Position numbers and translations under genes: made by a program
In this document: piece by piece, positions 8,751 through 15,946 of the stretch
Position numbering within the stretch: position 1 is the stretch's first letter
Layout: every line of letters begins with the position of its first letter
The notes under the pieces: model-generated
What the model saw: the letters and a program-made list of their open reading frames with translations, nothing else
What the model was told of the DNA's origin: nothing
Database searches by the model: none
Source of the DNA: Alphaproteobacteria bacterium
Lineage (GTDB): Bacteria > Pseudomonadota > Alphaproteobacteria > SMXQ01
DNA: 34,421 nucleotides
Direction of reading: 5' to 3'
NCBI GenBank assembly: GCA_009380075.1
Contig: WHSO01000034.1
Location: 1-34,421 of the forward strand

Positions 8751-9278
8751 ATGGCTATACCGCTGGACAACACGGCGGCCGGTGCCGCCTGGAAGAGGTA
8801 CGGCCCGGTGGGGCGGCTCGCCGCCGCACTGCATGGGGCGATGGCGGGTATCCCGCACTGGTTTGTCGCGGCGCTGGCGCGGTTCTCCATCGCTGCGGTG
8901 TTCTGGAAGTCGGGACAGACAAAGGTGGCGGGTTTCCAGCTCGATCCCATCGGCGGGGTATTTGAGATCGGCTGGCCGCGGCTTTCAGACAGCGCCGTGG
9001 CGCTGTTCCGCGAGGAATACCGCCTGCCGCTGATTCCGCCCGAGGTCGCGGCGCCGCTCGCCGCGGCGGCGGAGCACGTCTTCCCGTTCCTGATCCTGAT
9101 CGGCCTCGCGACCCGGTTCTCGGCGCTGGCGCTGCTGGCGATGACCGCAGTCATCCAGGTGTTCGTCTACCCCGGGGCCTATCCGGTGCACGGCACCTGG
9201 GCGGCGATCCTGCTGTTCCTGATGGCCTGGGGGCCGGGGGCGCTGTCCGTCGACCGGCTGATCGCCGCCCGCACCTGA
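8751..9278 (+). CDS. DoxX family membrane protein of the bufferin operon
   Basis: A 175-residue inner-membrane protein. After about 35 residues it has four hydrophobic segments: around FVAALARFSIAAVFWKSG (about 38-55), the PPEVAAPLAAAAEHVFPFLI region, a segment through ALALLAMTAVIQVFVYPGAY, and AAILLFLMAWGPGALSVDRL. The WKSGQTK motif and the final GPGALSVDRLI stretch are typical of DoxX. DoxX proteins frequently close bufferin-like operons and are thought to link to respiratory quinones or redox chemistry, but their exact part in metallophore making or export is not established. It starts 12 bases after the DUF2063 stop with a GGGGAGGGATCC ribosome site and ends just before a strong hairpin. 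Confidence 0.9.
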   Translation: MAIPLDNTAAGAAWKRYGPVGRLAAALHGAMAGIPHWFVAALARFSIAAVFWKSGQTKVAGFQLDPIGGVFEIGWPRLSDSAVALFREEYRLPLIPPEVAAPLAAAAEHVFPFLILIGLATRFSALALLAMTAVIQVFVYPGAYPVHGTWAAILLFLMAWGPGALSVDRLIAART

Positions 9279-9285
9279 TGCAAAA

Positions 9286-9307
9286 GGCCGGCCCTTGCGG
9301 GCCGGCC
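9286..9307. terminator. Convergent hairpin terminator
   Basis: A perfect 9-bp stem (GGCCGGCCC / GGGCCGGCC) with a TTGC loop lies 7 bases after the DoxX stop. Read on the minus strand it is followed by TTTTG, so it is a rho-independent type for the convergent secreted-protein gene; for the plus strand there is no T-run, so it is probably weaker. Confidence 0.8.
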
Positions 9308-9332
9308 CTGATGCCCTGACCCCGGGGACGCG

Positions 9333-9659
9333 TCAGATTTTCAGGCCCGTCTCGATGAGATGGAGCGATTTTTCCGGATCGAGGCCTTCGCCGGTGGCCA
9401 GCACGCAACTGACGTTTTCCTCGTCGGTGACGAGCGCCGTCCAGGTGCCCTCGGTGGGCGATACGTGGAATTCGAGCAGGCCGGTGCCCTTGATCTCGTG
9501 CACCTCGGCGAGCTGTTCGCCGTACTCGTCGATCAGGGTATCGATCATATGGGAGCGGTCGATGCAGAGGCGTTGCTGCGCCTGGGCCGTTTGCGGCGCG
9601 ATGGCCAGCAGCGCGGCGACCAGGACGGGCAGTGTCAGAAGACTCGCAAGCTTCCTCAT
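9333..9659 (-). CDS. Small secreted protein of unknown function
   Basis: A 108-residue protein with a clear signal peptide (MRKLASLLTLPVLVAALLAI, cleavage near AQTAQA|QQ, about residue 28). The mature part has two cysteines (32 and 85), which could form a disulfide in the periplasm, and a regular pattern of short strands (GLLEFHVSPTEGTWTALVTD). I do not recognise a named domain; similar small periplasmic proteins are widespread in alphaproteobacteria. It shares its terminator hairpin with the bufferin operon that converges on it. That is suggestive of position only, not of common function. The ribosome site is AGAGG, just below a hairpin at 9669-9693. Confidence 0.82.
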   Translation of the reverse strand: MRKLASLLTLPVLVAALLAIAPQTAQAQQRLCIDRSHMIDTLIDEYGEQLAEVHEIKGTGLLEFHVSPTEGTWTALVTDEENVSCVLATGEGLDPEKSLHLIETGLKI

Positions 9660-9926
9660 ATCAACCTCTTTTCCGGTCCCGTCGCCCGGAAAAGAAAGGC
9701 GGCAGGACTCACGCGTCTACGTCGTTACACCTCACTCCCATGGCTGGCCTTCCTGCTTCTCGAATATGCGGCTTCGTTTCCCGAAGCATTCGCCGCGGCT
9801 TCGGACCTCATCTGCGGGGTCCTCGGGCTGCGACGGTCTCACCCTACGCTACGTTTATTAACATAATCTGGATAAGGCCGGTTCCAAGCGGATCCCCCAT
9901 TCCGTCCCGGAAATGTTGCCATGCAC

Positions 9927-9963
9927 CAAACGCGGGGCTCGCCCCATACCGCGTTTGTGGGGC
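9927..9963. repeat. Overlapping alternative hairpins
   Basis: CAAACGCGG (9927-9935) pairs perfectly with CCGCGTTTG (9949-9957). CGCCCCA (9940-9946) pairs with TGGGGCG (9957-9963). The two stems share bases and cannot form together, the layout of a switch or of a degraded repeat. No gene is clearly attached. Confidence 0.5.
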
Positions 9964-10119
9964 GCATTTTCAGTACCGCCGCACGAGTACATCGCATCGG
10001 CCCACCGGCGCGTCCGGCCGCACCGGACGTCACGGTAGCGCCCAGGCGCCGGAACCGAGGCCCTTGGGGGAACTGAAGCCGGCGCCGAAGCGGGCTGCGT
10101 CTTGGGCATGGCGACAGGG

Positions 10120-10250
10120 CCCGCGATTATTCCGGATCGCCGGCAGTTGCGCACCCCGGGCAACGGCCGAAACCTCGTGGCCGGCCCCGGGCGAGGTAGC
10201 CCGCGAGTATGCTGCCGATGACACCGGCGCCAGAGATGCGGATGCGCCTG
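10120..10250 (-). pseudogene. Ketopantoate-reductase-like (PanE/ApbA) N-terminal remnant
   Basis: From 10246 downward the minus strand reads RIRISGAGVIGSILAGYLAR, a Rossmann dinucleotide-binding start with the GxGxxG motif. After one extra base at about 10186 it continues AGHEVSAVARGAQLPAIRNN, the next conserved part of 2-dehydropantoate 2-reductase family proteins. The reading needs the one-base correction and stops resembling the family after about 40 residues, so most of the roughly 300-residue gene is gone. An expected start codon is not visible at the first RIRI. Such reductases often sit with TctC-type receptors, aldolases and GntR regulators in hydroxyacid clusters, matching the neighbours on the right. 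Confidence 0.62.
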
Positions 10251-10289
10251 TGTCAACGTACTCCTGCGTGTGGATCGTAAAATCGTCCA

Positions 10290-10327
10290 GAAAAAAAGCA
10301 AGGCGACCCGGCGTGTGGCCGGGTCGC
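10290..10327 (-). terminator. Rho-independent terminator of the TctC-like gene
   Basis: On the minus strand a perfect 10-bp stem (GCGACCCGGC / GCCGGGTCGC, 10303-10327, 5-base loop) is followed by CTTGCTTTTTTT, with seven T at 10297-10291. It lies 25 bases past the stop of the binding-protein gene. Confidence 0.92.
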
Positions 10328-10352
10328 TCGTGCTGTGTCGGAGACTTGCGTC

Positions 10353-11651
10353 CTACTTGCAGTCCGCGTTGGTCACCAGATTCGTGACGCCGCCGATGTA
10401 AGTCAGACGGCACTGCATGTTGGTTTTCAACGCGGCCGAACTGGATTTCTTGCCGGCGAGTTTCACACGGGTCTGCTTGGGATGGACCTTCAGCTTGACG
10501 GCCTTGCACGATGCGTCGGTGATCGTGATGTTTCGTTTTTCAAGAGCCGAAATCGTACCGTTGATGGTTGCCTCCGCGATCGCGTTGACGTCATTCGGCG
10601 AAATCAGCTGACGCAGGCGTTCGACGGCTTCCTTGGGCGCGGACACGACGCTGACGGCCAGTTTCTGGACCTCCTCGCCCGACATCGGTCGAAGATCCAT
10701 CTTCTGTTTCCTGGTGAAATCCCGGAACTCTTTATCCTTCATGGTCGCGTCAAACGCCTTGCGCAGCGCCGCAACGCGATCCGCCGGCACCTTCGGCGGC
10801 GCGATGATCGGGCGCCCGATGGCGACGCCGGCGAGGATCATGTTCAGGGCCTGCCGGTCGAGGTCGGTCTTGGCGAATTCCGTGATGAGAGGGACCGGAC
10901 GACCCATGTAGGCCTCGATCTCCGGATCCTTTTCCGTGCCCCATTGGAGGATGAAATTGAGTTCGCGCTTCTTCAAGTGATCGCCGAGCGTCGCCTTGGT
11001 TGAGGACCAGCTGTTGGAGCCCCGGCAGTTGACCTCCCCGCGTGCCACCGCGAGATTGATGATCGACCCACCGGGATAGCCGCGAATGATCTTGAACTTG
11101 GTCCCGATCAGGTTGTTGATGATCTGCGGCGAGGTGACGGACGGACTGGTGGCGCCGGTTGCACCACAAACGACGCCGCCCATCCGCTTGGCATCTTCGA
11201 TCGTCTTTATTTCCGTCGCGGCCCAGACCGACGTCAGGTTGTTGTCGACGATCGAGTTGCCGATCCAGTTGAACTTGGCCGCATCGTACTTGACGCCCTT
11301 TTCCCCCATGGCCTGGTCGAGAGGCATCGCCTGCCCCAGCGTGGCGATGACGCTGCCGTCCTTGGGCGCCAGGTTATAGAGGAAATTGGCCGCAAGGCGG
11401 CTCCCCGCGCCCGTCATGTTCTGGGGCACGATGGCCGGATTGCCGGGAATGTGCTTGTTGATGTATCGCCCCAATGCCCGGGCATAGACGTCGTAACCGC
11501 CGCCCGCGCTGTAGCCGATGATCAGCTTGATGGTGTTGCCCTTGTAGAAAGCCTCGACCGACTGGGCGCCGGCCGGGTCAGCCATTGCGCTTGCGGTGAT
11601 AAGAGCGGTGACGCCGACGAGGGCTGCCCCGAAATGCCGATTTTTCGTCAT
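10353..11651 (-). CDS. TctC/Bug family solute-binding protein with C-terminal extension
   Basis: A 432-residue secreted protein. ATG 11651 has an AGGAAGG ribosome site; the signal peptide ends near MADPAGAQ. The body shows the tripartite tricarboxylate receptor pattern: KLIIGYSAGGGYDVYARALG, IPGNPAIVPQNMTGAGSRLA, NFLYNLAPKDGSVIATLG and IIRGYPGGS. Usual family length is about 320-340 residues. Here residues 368-432 are extra, rich in Lys, Ser and Thr, with cysteines at 382, 414 and 431. No TctA or TctB membrane gene is present nearby, so it is an orphan receptor. It is divergent from the GntR gene, which probably controls it. Its lower GC content than the flanks suggests acquisition. Confidence 0.9.
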   Translation of the reverse strand: MTKNRHFGAALVGVTALITASAMADPAGAQSVEAFYKGNTIKLIIGYSAGGGYDVYARALGRYINKHIPGNPAIVPQNMTGAGSRLAANFLYNLAPKDGSVIATLGQAMPLDQAMGEKGVKYDAAKFNWIGNSIVDNNLTSVWAATEIKTIEDAKRMGGVVCGATGATSPSVTSPQIINNLIGTKFKIIRGYPGGSIINLAVARGEVNCRGSNSWSSTKATLGDHLKKRELNFILQWGTEKDPEIEAYMGRPVPLITEFAKTDLDRQALNMILAGVAIGRPIIAPPKVPADRVAALRKAFDATMKDKEFRDFTRKQKMDLRPMSGEEVQKLAVSVVSAPKEAVERLRQLISPNDVNAIAEATINGTISALEKRNITITDASCKAVKLKVHPKQTRVKLAGKKSSSAALKTNMQCRLTYIGGVTNLVTNADCK

Positions 11652-11697
11652 GGGTGCCTTCCTGGGTTGGGGGTTTTCGGGCTTCTTGACTTTCCAT

Positions 11698-11735
11698 ATT
11701 TTATAAAATAATGATAGAAAAATCAAATTTTATAA
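11698..11735. promoter_or_regulatory. AT-rich palindromic operator candidate
   Basis: A perfect 12-bp palindrome, ATTTTATAAAAT, lies at 11698-11709, and its left half ATTTTATAA recurs at 11727-11735, 29 bases on. Both are within the 114-base gap between the divergent TctC-like and GntR genes, the only strongly AT-rich stretch in the region. FCD-type GntR proteins usually bind short AT-containing palindromes beside their own gene. Binding is inferred from position and symmetry. Confidence 0.55.
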
Positions 11736-11765
11736 TCTATCTATTTTGGGTAGGATAACGCCACC

Positions 11766-12491
11766 ATGGAAAAGCCGGCTTCGAACATCGTTCCCTTCGC
11801 CGCCGGCGCGGATGCGCGGGAAGAGCAGCCCCGCCAGACGGCGGCCTCGACCTTCTACGACGAGCTGCGAAACGACATTCTTATGGGGTTCCTTGAACCC
11901 GGCGCCCGACTCGTGGTGGATCACCTCCGCGCACGGTACGGAGTCGGCATCAGCCCGATTCGCGACGCGCTAAACCGACTGTCGACGGAAGGCATCGTGA
12001 AGCGCGAAGACCTCAAGGGTTTCCGCGTGATGGAGCTCACCGAGCAGGAGCTGGCGGAGATTATTGAAACCCAGGTCTGGCTCAACGATATCGCTTTGCG
12101 AAAATCCATGGAGCGGGGCGACCAGGCCTGGGAGGAGAGGGTCGTCGTCGCCTTTTACAGGATGCGCAAGCATCGCCGGTCGCAGAGCGAGACCCGGTAC
12201 GTTGTGAACCCGGAACGCGAAGCCCTTCACAGAGATTTCCATCTGTCGCTTCTGTCCGCCTGCGGCTCGCGTTGGATGATCCGCTATTGCGCCCAGCTTG
12301 AGGATCTTTTCGGGCGCTATCGCAGGTTCGTGATGCGGTCGGATTATCCAGGGTCTGCCCCCGGTAACGTTCATAAGAACCTGATGGACGCGACACTGGA
12401 ACGCGACGTGGAAAAGGCCGTGCGTCTGCTGATCGAACACGTCCAGAACATGGGGGAAAATGCGCGCATGCATCTGGGCAGGTCCTGCTAA
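11766..12491 (+). CDS. GntR family transcriptional regulator (FCD subfamily)
   Basis: A 241-residue regulator. Residues about 30-95 form the winged helix-turn-helix (FYDELRNDILMGFLEPGARL, YGVGISPIRDALNRLSTEG, IVKREDLKGFRV). Residues about 100-230 form the all-helical FCD ligand-binding domain, with EIIETQVWLNDIALRK and histidines in REALHRDFHLSLLSACGS and LLIEHVQN that could bind a metal. The ligand is likely a small organic acid. It is divergent from the TctC-like receptor and upstream of a class II aldolase by 67 bases, so it probably represses the local uptake and catabolism genes. ATG 11766 has a weak GATAACG leader. Confidence 0.92.
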   Translation: MEKPASNIVPFAAGADAREEQPRQTAASTFYDELRNDILMGFLEPGARLVVDHLRARYGVGISPIRDALNRLSTEGIVKREDLKGFRVMELTEQELAEIIETQVWLNDIALRKSMERGDQAWEERVVVAFYRMRKHRRSQSETRYVVNPEREALHRDFHLSLLSACGSRWMIRYCAQLEDLFGRYRRFVMRSDYPGSAPGNVHKNLMDATLERDVEKAVRLLIEHVQNMGENARMHLGRSC

Positions 12492-12558
12492 GGGGGCGCA
12501 GCCGGGGTGTGGCGATGCATTCGTCGCCGAAACAAACGGATAACAGGGGAGGAAAGCC

Positions 12559-13335
12559 ATGTCCGTCACCGAAGATATTTTCGCCATTCCGTCCATGCGC
12601 GGGCGCGTCAGCCACGAGGAGTGGGAGGCACGTGTCACCCTCGCCGCCGCCTATCGCCTGACGGCCCATTTCGGCTGGACGCATCTCGTCAACAACCACA
12701 TCTCGCTCAGGGTGCCGGGTACGGACGATCAGTTCCTGATCAATCCTTACGGGTTCCTGTACGAACAGATCACGGCGTCCTCTCTCGTCAAGATCGACGT
12801 CGACGGCAACGTGCTGCAGGACACCGATTTCGAGGTCAACCGCCCCGGGTTCGTCATCCACTCGGCCGTGCACATGGCGCGCAAGGACTTGCACTGCGTC
12901 TTCCATACCCACACGGTGGCCGGCCAGGCGGTTTCGGCTCTCGATTGCGGGGTGCTGCCGCTCAACCAGGGCGCCATGCGGTTCTATAACCGCGTCGGCT
13001 ATCACGATTTCGAAGGCATCGCGCGCGACATCGACGAGCGTGAACGCCTGGTCGCCGACCTCGGCGAACACAAGGTCCTTATCCTGCGTAATCACGGGCT
13101 TCTGACCGCCGGCGTCAACGTCGGCGAGGCCTTTCACCTCATGTATCATCTGGAAAAATCCTGTCAGACCCAGATGCAGGTATTGGCTTCCAACATGCCC
13201 TATTCGCTGCCGTCCAAGGAGGCCTGCGAAAAGGCGGGAGGCCAGTTCTGGCGTCCCAACAGGGTAATGGGAGCGCGCGACTGGCCGGCCCTGGTGAAGC
13301 TCGCCGATAGCCTGGACCCGGGTTATCGCACCTGA
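12559..13335 (+). CDS. Class II aldolase/adducin family protein
   Basis: A 258-residue protein with a GGGGAGGAAAGCC ribosome site. The zinc-site histidines appear in VFHTHTVAGQAVSAL (His116, His118) and LILRNHGLLTAG (His179), and the substrate phosphate or carboxylate pocket region in THLVNNHISLRVPG (residues 41-54). This is the fold of fuculose-phosphate-type aldolases and of decarboxylating variants. The specific substrate is unknown: the NPYGFLYEQITASSLVKID segment is typical of the broad catabolic subgroup found with GntR regulators. It probably works with the regulator and receptor to its left in degrading a hydroxyacid. It is convergent with ghrA. Confidence 0.92.
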   Translation: MSVTEDIFAIPSMRGRVSHEEWEARVTLAAAYRLTAHFGWTHLVNNHISLRVPGTDDQFLINPYGFLYEQITASSLVKIDVDGNVLQDTDFEVNRPGFVIHSAVHMARKDLHCVFHTHTVAGQAVSALDCGVLPLNQGAMRFYNRVGYHDFEGIARDIDERERLVADLGEHKVLILRNHGLLTAGVNVGEAFHLMYHLEKSCQTQMQVLASNMPYSLPSKEACEKAGGQFWRPNRVMGARDWPALVKLADSLDPGYRT

Positions 13336-13359
13336 TCCAGGCGGCGAGGGAACGCGCTG

Positions 13360-14294
13360 TCAGTACTGCCGCGCCGCATCCACCACGCCGACCATCGGTT
13401 CTCCGGCGCGGCAGCGGCGGATATTGGCGGCGATTACGTGGGCCGCGGTGTCGGCGAGCGTCACCGCCGCCGCATGGGGCGTGACGGTGACGCGGGGGTG
13501 GCGCCACAGCGGGTCGTGGGCGGGCAGGGGCTCGGTGGTGAACACGTCCAGCGTTGCCGCAGAGATCTGCCCCGAATCGAGGGCCGAGATCAGATCCGCC
13601 GCGACCACGTGGCCACCGCGGGCGCCGTTGATGACGGACGCACCTTGGGGCATCCGGGCAAAGGCGCGGGCGTCGAGCACGCCGCAGGTCTCCGCCGTCA
13701 GCGGCAGCAGGCAGACGACGATGTCCGCGCGCGCGAGGAAGGGGCCGAGGCCCTCGCGACCAGCGAAAATCTCGCCCTTCGCCCACGGCCGGTCGTGCCG
13801 CACCCAGGCGGTCAGCGGGAAGCCGAAGGGACGGAGCGCCGCCGCCGCGGCGCGGCCGAGCTCACCCAGCCCCATGATCCCGACGCGGCGGTCTCCGGCG
13901 GGCGGGATGTCGTAGCGCTTCCAGTACGCCCGCGCCTGCTGCTCGGCATAGACCGGCATCTGGCGGTGGTGGCGCAGCACGTTATCGCCACCCATTCGGC
14001 CATCTGCTCGGTCAGGGCCGGGTCGACCAGCCGCACCACGGGAACGCCGGCGGGCAGCTCCGGGTCGAGGAACACATGATCCACCCCGGCGCCCAGCGAC
14101 AGGATCGCCTTCAGCCCGGGAAGCCGCGCCAGCAGCCCCGGCGGCGGGTACCAGACCACGGCGAAATCGATGTCAGCGGCGTGCGTGGCCGCCGCCTCGG
14201 CGCCGATCAGCACCTCGTCGTCGGGCAGCTCGCGCGCTAGCGCCGCGGCCCATGCGCCGGTCTGGTCGGCATCGGAAAGGAACAGGATCGCCAT
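13360..14294 (-). pseudogene. ghrA: Glyoxylate/hydroxypyruvate reductase A, single-base frameshift
   Basis: The first half (from ATG 14294) reads MAILFLSDADQTGAWAAALA through LPGLKAILSLGAGVDHVFLD to LTEQMAEWVA. The second half, in another frame, reads NVLRHHRQMPVYAEQQ, the NAD site GIMGLGELGRAAAAAL, GARGGHV with catalytic Arg, TTEPLP with Glu, and TPHAAA with His. Joining them needs one base at about 13981-13990. The total of 935 bases is one short of 312 codons, matching the normal 311-312-residue length. All catalytic residues are intact, so either the lesion is very recent or it is a sequencing error. The product would reduce glyoxylate and hydroxypyruvate with NAD(P)H. It lies 13 bases after yejF. 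Confidence 0.88.
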
Positions 14295-14307
14295 CGCCGC
14301 GGGCGCC

Positions 14308-15942
14308 CTACTGATTGAGGGCCTCGACCTCCGCCACCTCGAGGTCGAAGGCGGCGGCCATCAGGGCGCGGGTGTAGGGCGACGTCGGGTTCCCGAATAT
14401 CTCGTCGGCGGTGCCGAACTCGACCGCCTTGCCGTCCTTCATCACCAGCACTTCGTCCGACAGCGCGCGCACGACCTTGAGGTCGTGGCTGATGAACATG
14501 TAGGCGAGCTGGTGGCGGTCCTGCAACGCGCGCAGCAGGTCGACGATCTGCGCCTGCACCGACATGTCCAGCGCCGATGTCGGCTCGTCGAGGACGATCA
14601 GGCGCGGCTTGAGCACGAGGGCGCGGGCGATGGAGATACGCTGGCGCTGGCCGCCGGAAAATTCGTGCGGAAAGCGGTGCGATGCCGAAGGGTCGATGCC
14701 GACCTCGACCAGCGCCTCCTCGATCAGCCGCTCCCGCCCGGCCGCGTCCCGGCCGATGCCGTGCACGGACAGCCCTTCGCCGACGATCTGGCCGATGGTG
14801 AGCCTGGGACTCAGGGACGAATAGGGGTCCTGGAAGACAATCTGCATCTCGCGCCGCAGTGGGCGGACCCGGCGCTCGGAGAGGCCCTCGATGTCGGTGT
14901 CGTGGAAGCGGACGGTGCCTTTGGCGCGTTCGAGGCGCAGCAGTGCGAGGCCCAGCGTCGTCTTGCCCGAGCCCGATTCGCCGACGATGCCGAGCGTGCG
15001 CCCCCGGCGCAGCGTGAGGGAGATCCCGTCCACCGCCTTGATGTGGTCCACCGTGCGCAGGAACACGCCGCGCTTGATCGGGAACCACACACGCAGGTCC
15101 TTCGCCTCCATCACCACCGGCGTGTCCCGTGCGGCGCGGGCAGGCTGGCCCTTGGGTTCGGCCGCCAGCAGCTTGCGGGTGTAGTCGTGGCGCGGGCGCT
15201 CGAAGATGTCGCGGGTGGTGCCCTGCTCGACGATTTCGCCCTCGGTCATGACGCAGACCCGGTCGGCCATGTGACGCACGATGCCGAGGTCGTGGGTGAT
15301 CAGCAGCAGCGCCATGCCCATCTTCTTCTGCAGCTCGCGCAGGAGGGTGAGGATCTGCGCCTGGATGGTGACGTCGAGCGCGGTGGTCGGCTCGTCGGCG
15401 ATCAGCAGGTCCGGCTCGTTGGCAAGCGCCATGGCGATCATCACCCGCTGGCGCTGCCCGCCTGACAACTGGTGCGGATAGGCGGTGAGGCGCTTCTCCG
15501 CGTCGCGCAGGCCGACGAGCCGGAGCAGCTCCAGCGTGCGCGCCCGCGCCGCCGCGCGCACCATGCCCTTGTGCAGGATCAGGGTTTCGGAAACCTGCTT
15601 CTCGATGGTGTGGAGCGGGCTCAACGACGTCATCGGTTCCTGGAATACCATGGCGACGCGGTTGCCGCGCACCTCGGTCAGGGCCTGGGCGCCGGCGCCG
15701 ATCATCTCCCATCCGGCGACGGTGATGGAGCCGGAAGGATGGCTCGCCGCCGGGTAGGGCAGGAGCTGCAGGATCGACAGCGCGGTCACCGACTTGCCGG
15801 ACCCCGATTCGCCGACCAGCGCCACGGTCTCGCCCTTGGCGATGGAGAAGCTCACGTGCCGGACCGCATCGGTGGCGACGCCGCCGGCGCGGAACCGAAC
15901 CGAAAGGTCGCGGACGTCGAGGAAAGGGTGCTCTCCGGCCAT
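14308..15942 (-). CDS. yejF: Peptide ABC transporter ATPase, two nucleotide-binding domains
   Basis: A 544-residue protein with two complete ABC modules. The first has Walker A GESGSGKS (about residue 44), signature LSGGQRQR, Walker [13 protein letters not shown] and H-loop ITHD. The second has [28 protein letters not shown] and ISHD. Each is followed by the oligopeptide-type C-terminal stretch ([20 protein letters not shown]). Fused ATPases of this kind power the YejABEF importer, which takes up microcin C-like peptides and other oligopeptides. The start at 15942 lies 4 bases after the yejE stop, in a tight operon of hisN-yejA-yejB-yejE-yejF with ghrA at the end. Confidence 0.95.
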   Translation of the reverse strand: MAGEHPFLDVRDLSVRFRAGGVATDAVRHVSFSIAKGETVALVGESGSGKSVTALSILQLLPYPAASHPSGSITVAGWEMIGAGAQALTEVRGNRVAMVFQEPMTSLSPLHTIEKQVSETLILHKGMVRAAARARTLELLRLVGLRDAEKRLTAYPHQLSGGQRQRVMIAMALANEPDLLIADEPTTALDVTIQAQILTLLRELQKKMGMALLLITHDLGIVRHMADRVCVMTEGEIVEQGTTRDIFERPRHDYTRKLLAAEPKGQPARAARDTPVVMEAKDLRVWFPIKRGVFLRTVDHIKAVDGISLTLRRGRTLGIVGESGSGKTTLGLALLRLERAKGTVRFHDTDIEGLSERRVRPLRREMQIVFQDPYSSLSPRLTIGQIVGEGLSVHGIGRDAAGRERLIEEALVEVGIDPSASHRFPHEFSGGQRQRISIARALVLKPRLIVLDEPTSALDMSVQAQIVDLLRALQDRHQLAYMFISHDLKVVRALSDEVLVMKDGKAVEFGTADEIFGNPTSPYTRALMAAAFDLEVAEVEALNQ

Positions 15943-15946
15943 GGTG

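Larger units (their letters stand above)
9660..10302. other. Long gap with decayed sequence and hairpins
   Basis: Apart from the ketopantoate-reductase-like fragment at 10120-10250 I see no intact gene here. Open frames in this stretch do not show consistent third-position G/C and match no family I know. Visible structure includes an 8-bp inverted repeat TTTTCCGG / CCGGAAAA (9669-9693) in the leader of the small secreted protein, and two mutually exclusive hairpins around 9927-9963. The composition is less GC-biased than the flanking core genes, consistent with old acquired DNA under decay. Confidence 0.6.

Noticed and set aside
9632-10387. Plus-strand frame of about 250 codons in the gene-free stretch
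   Set aside because: No ribosome site, no recognisable domain, and it crosses the terminator hairpin of the TctC-like gene.
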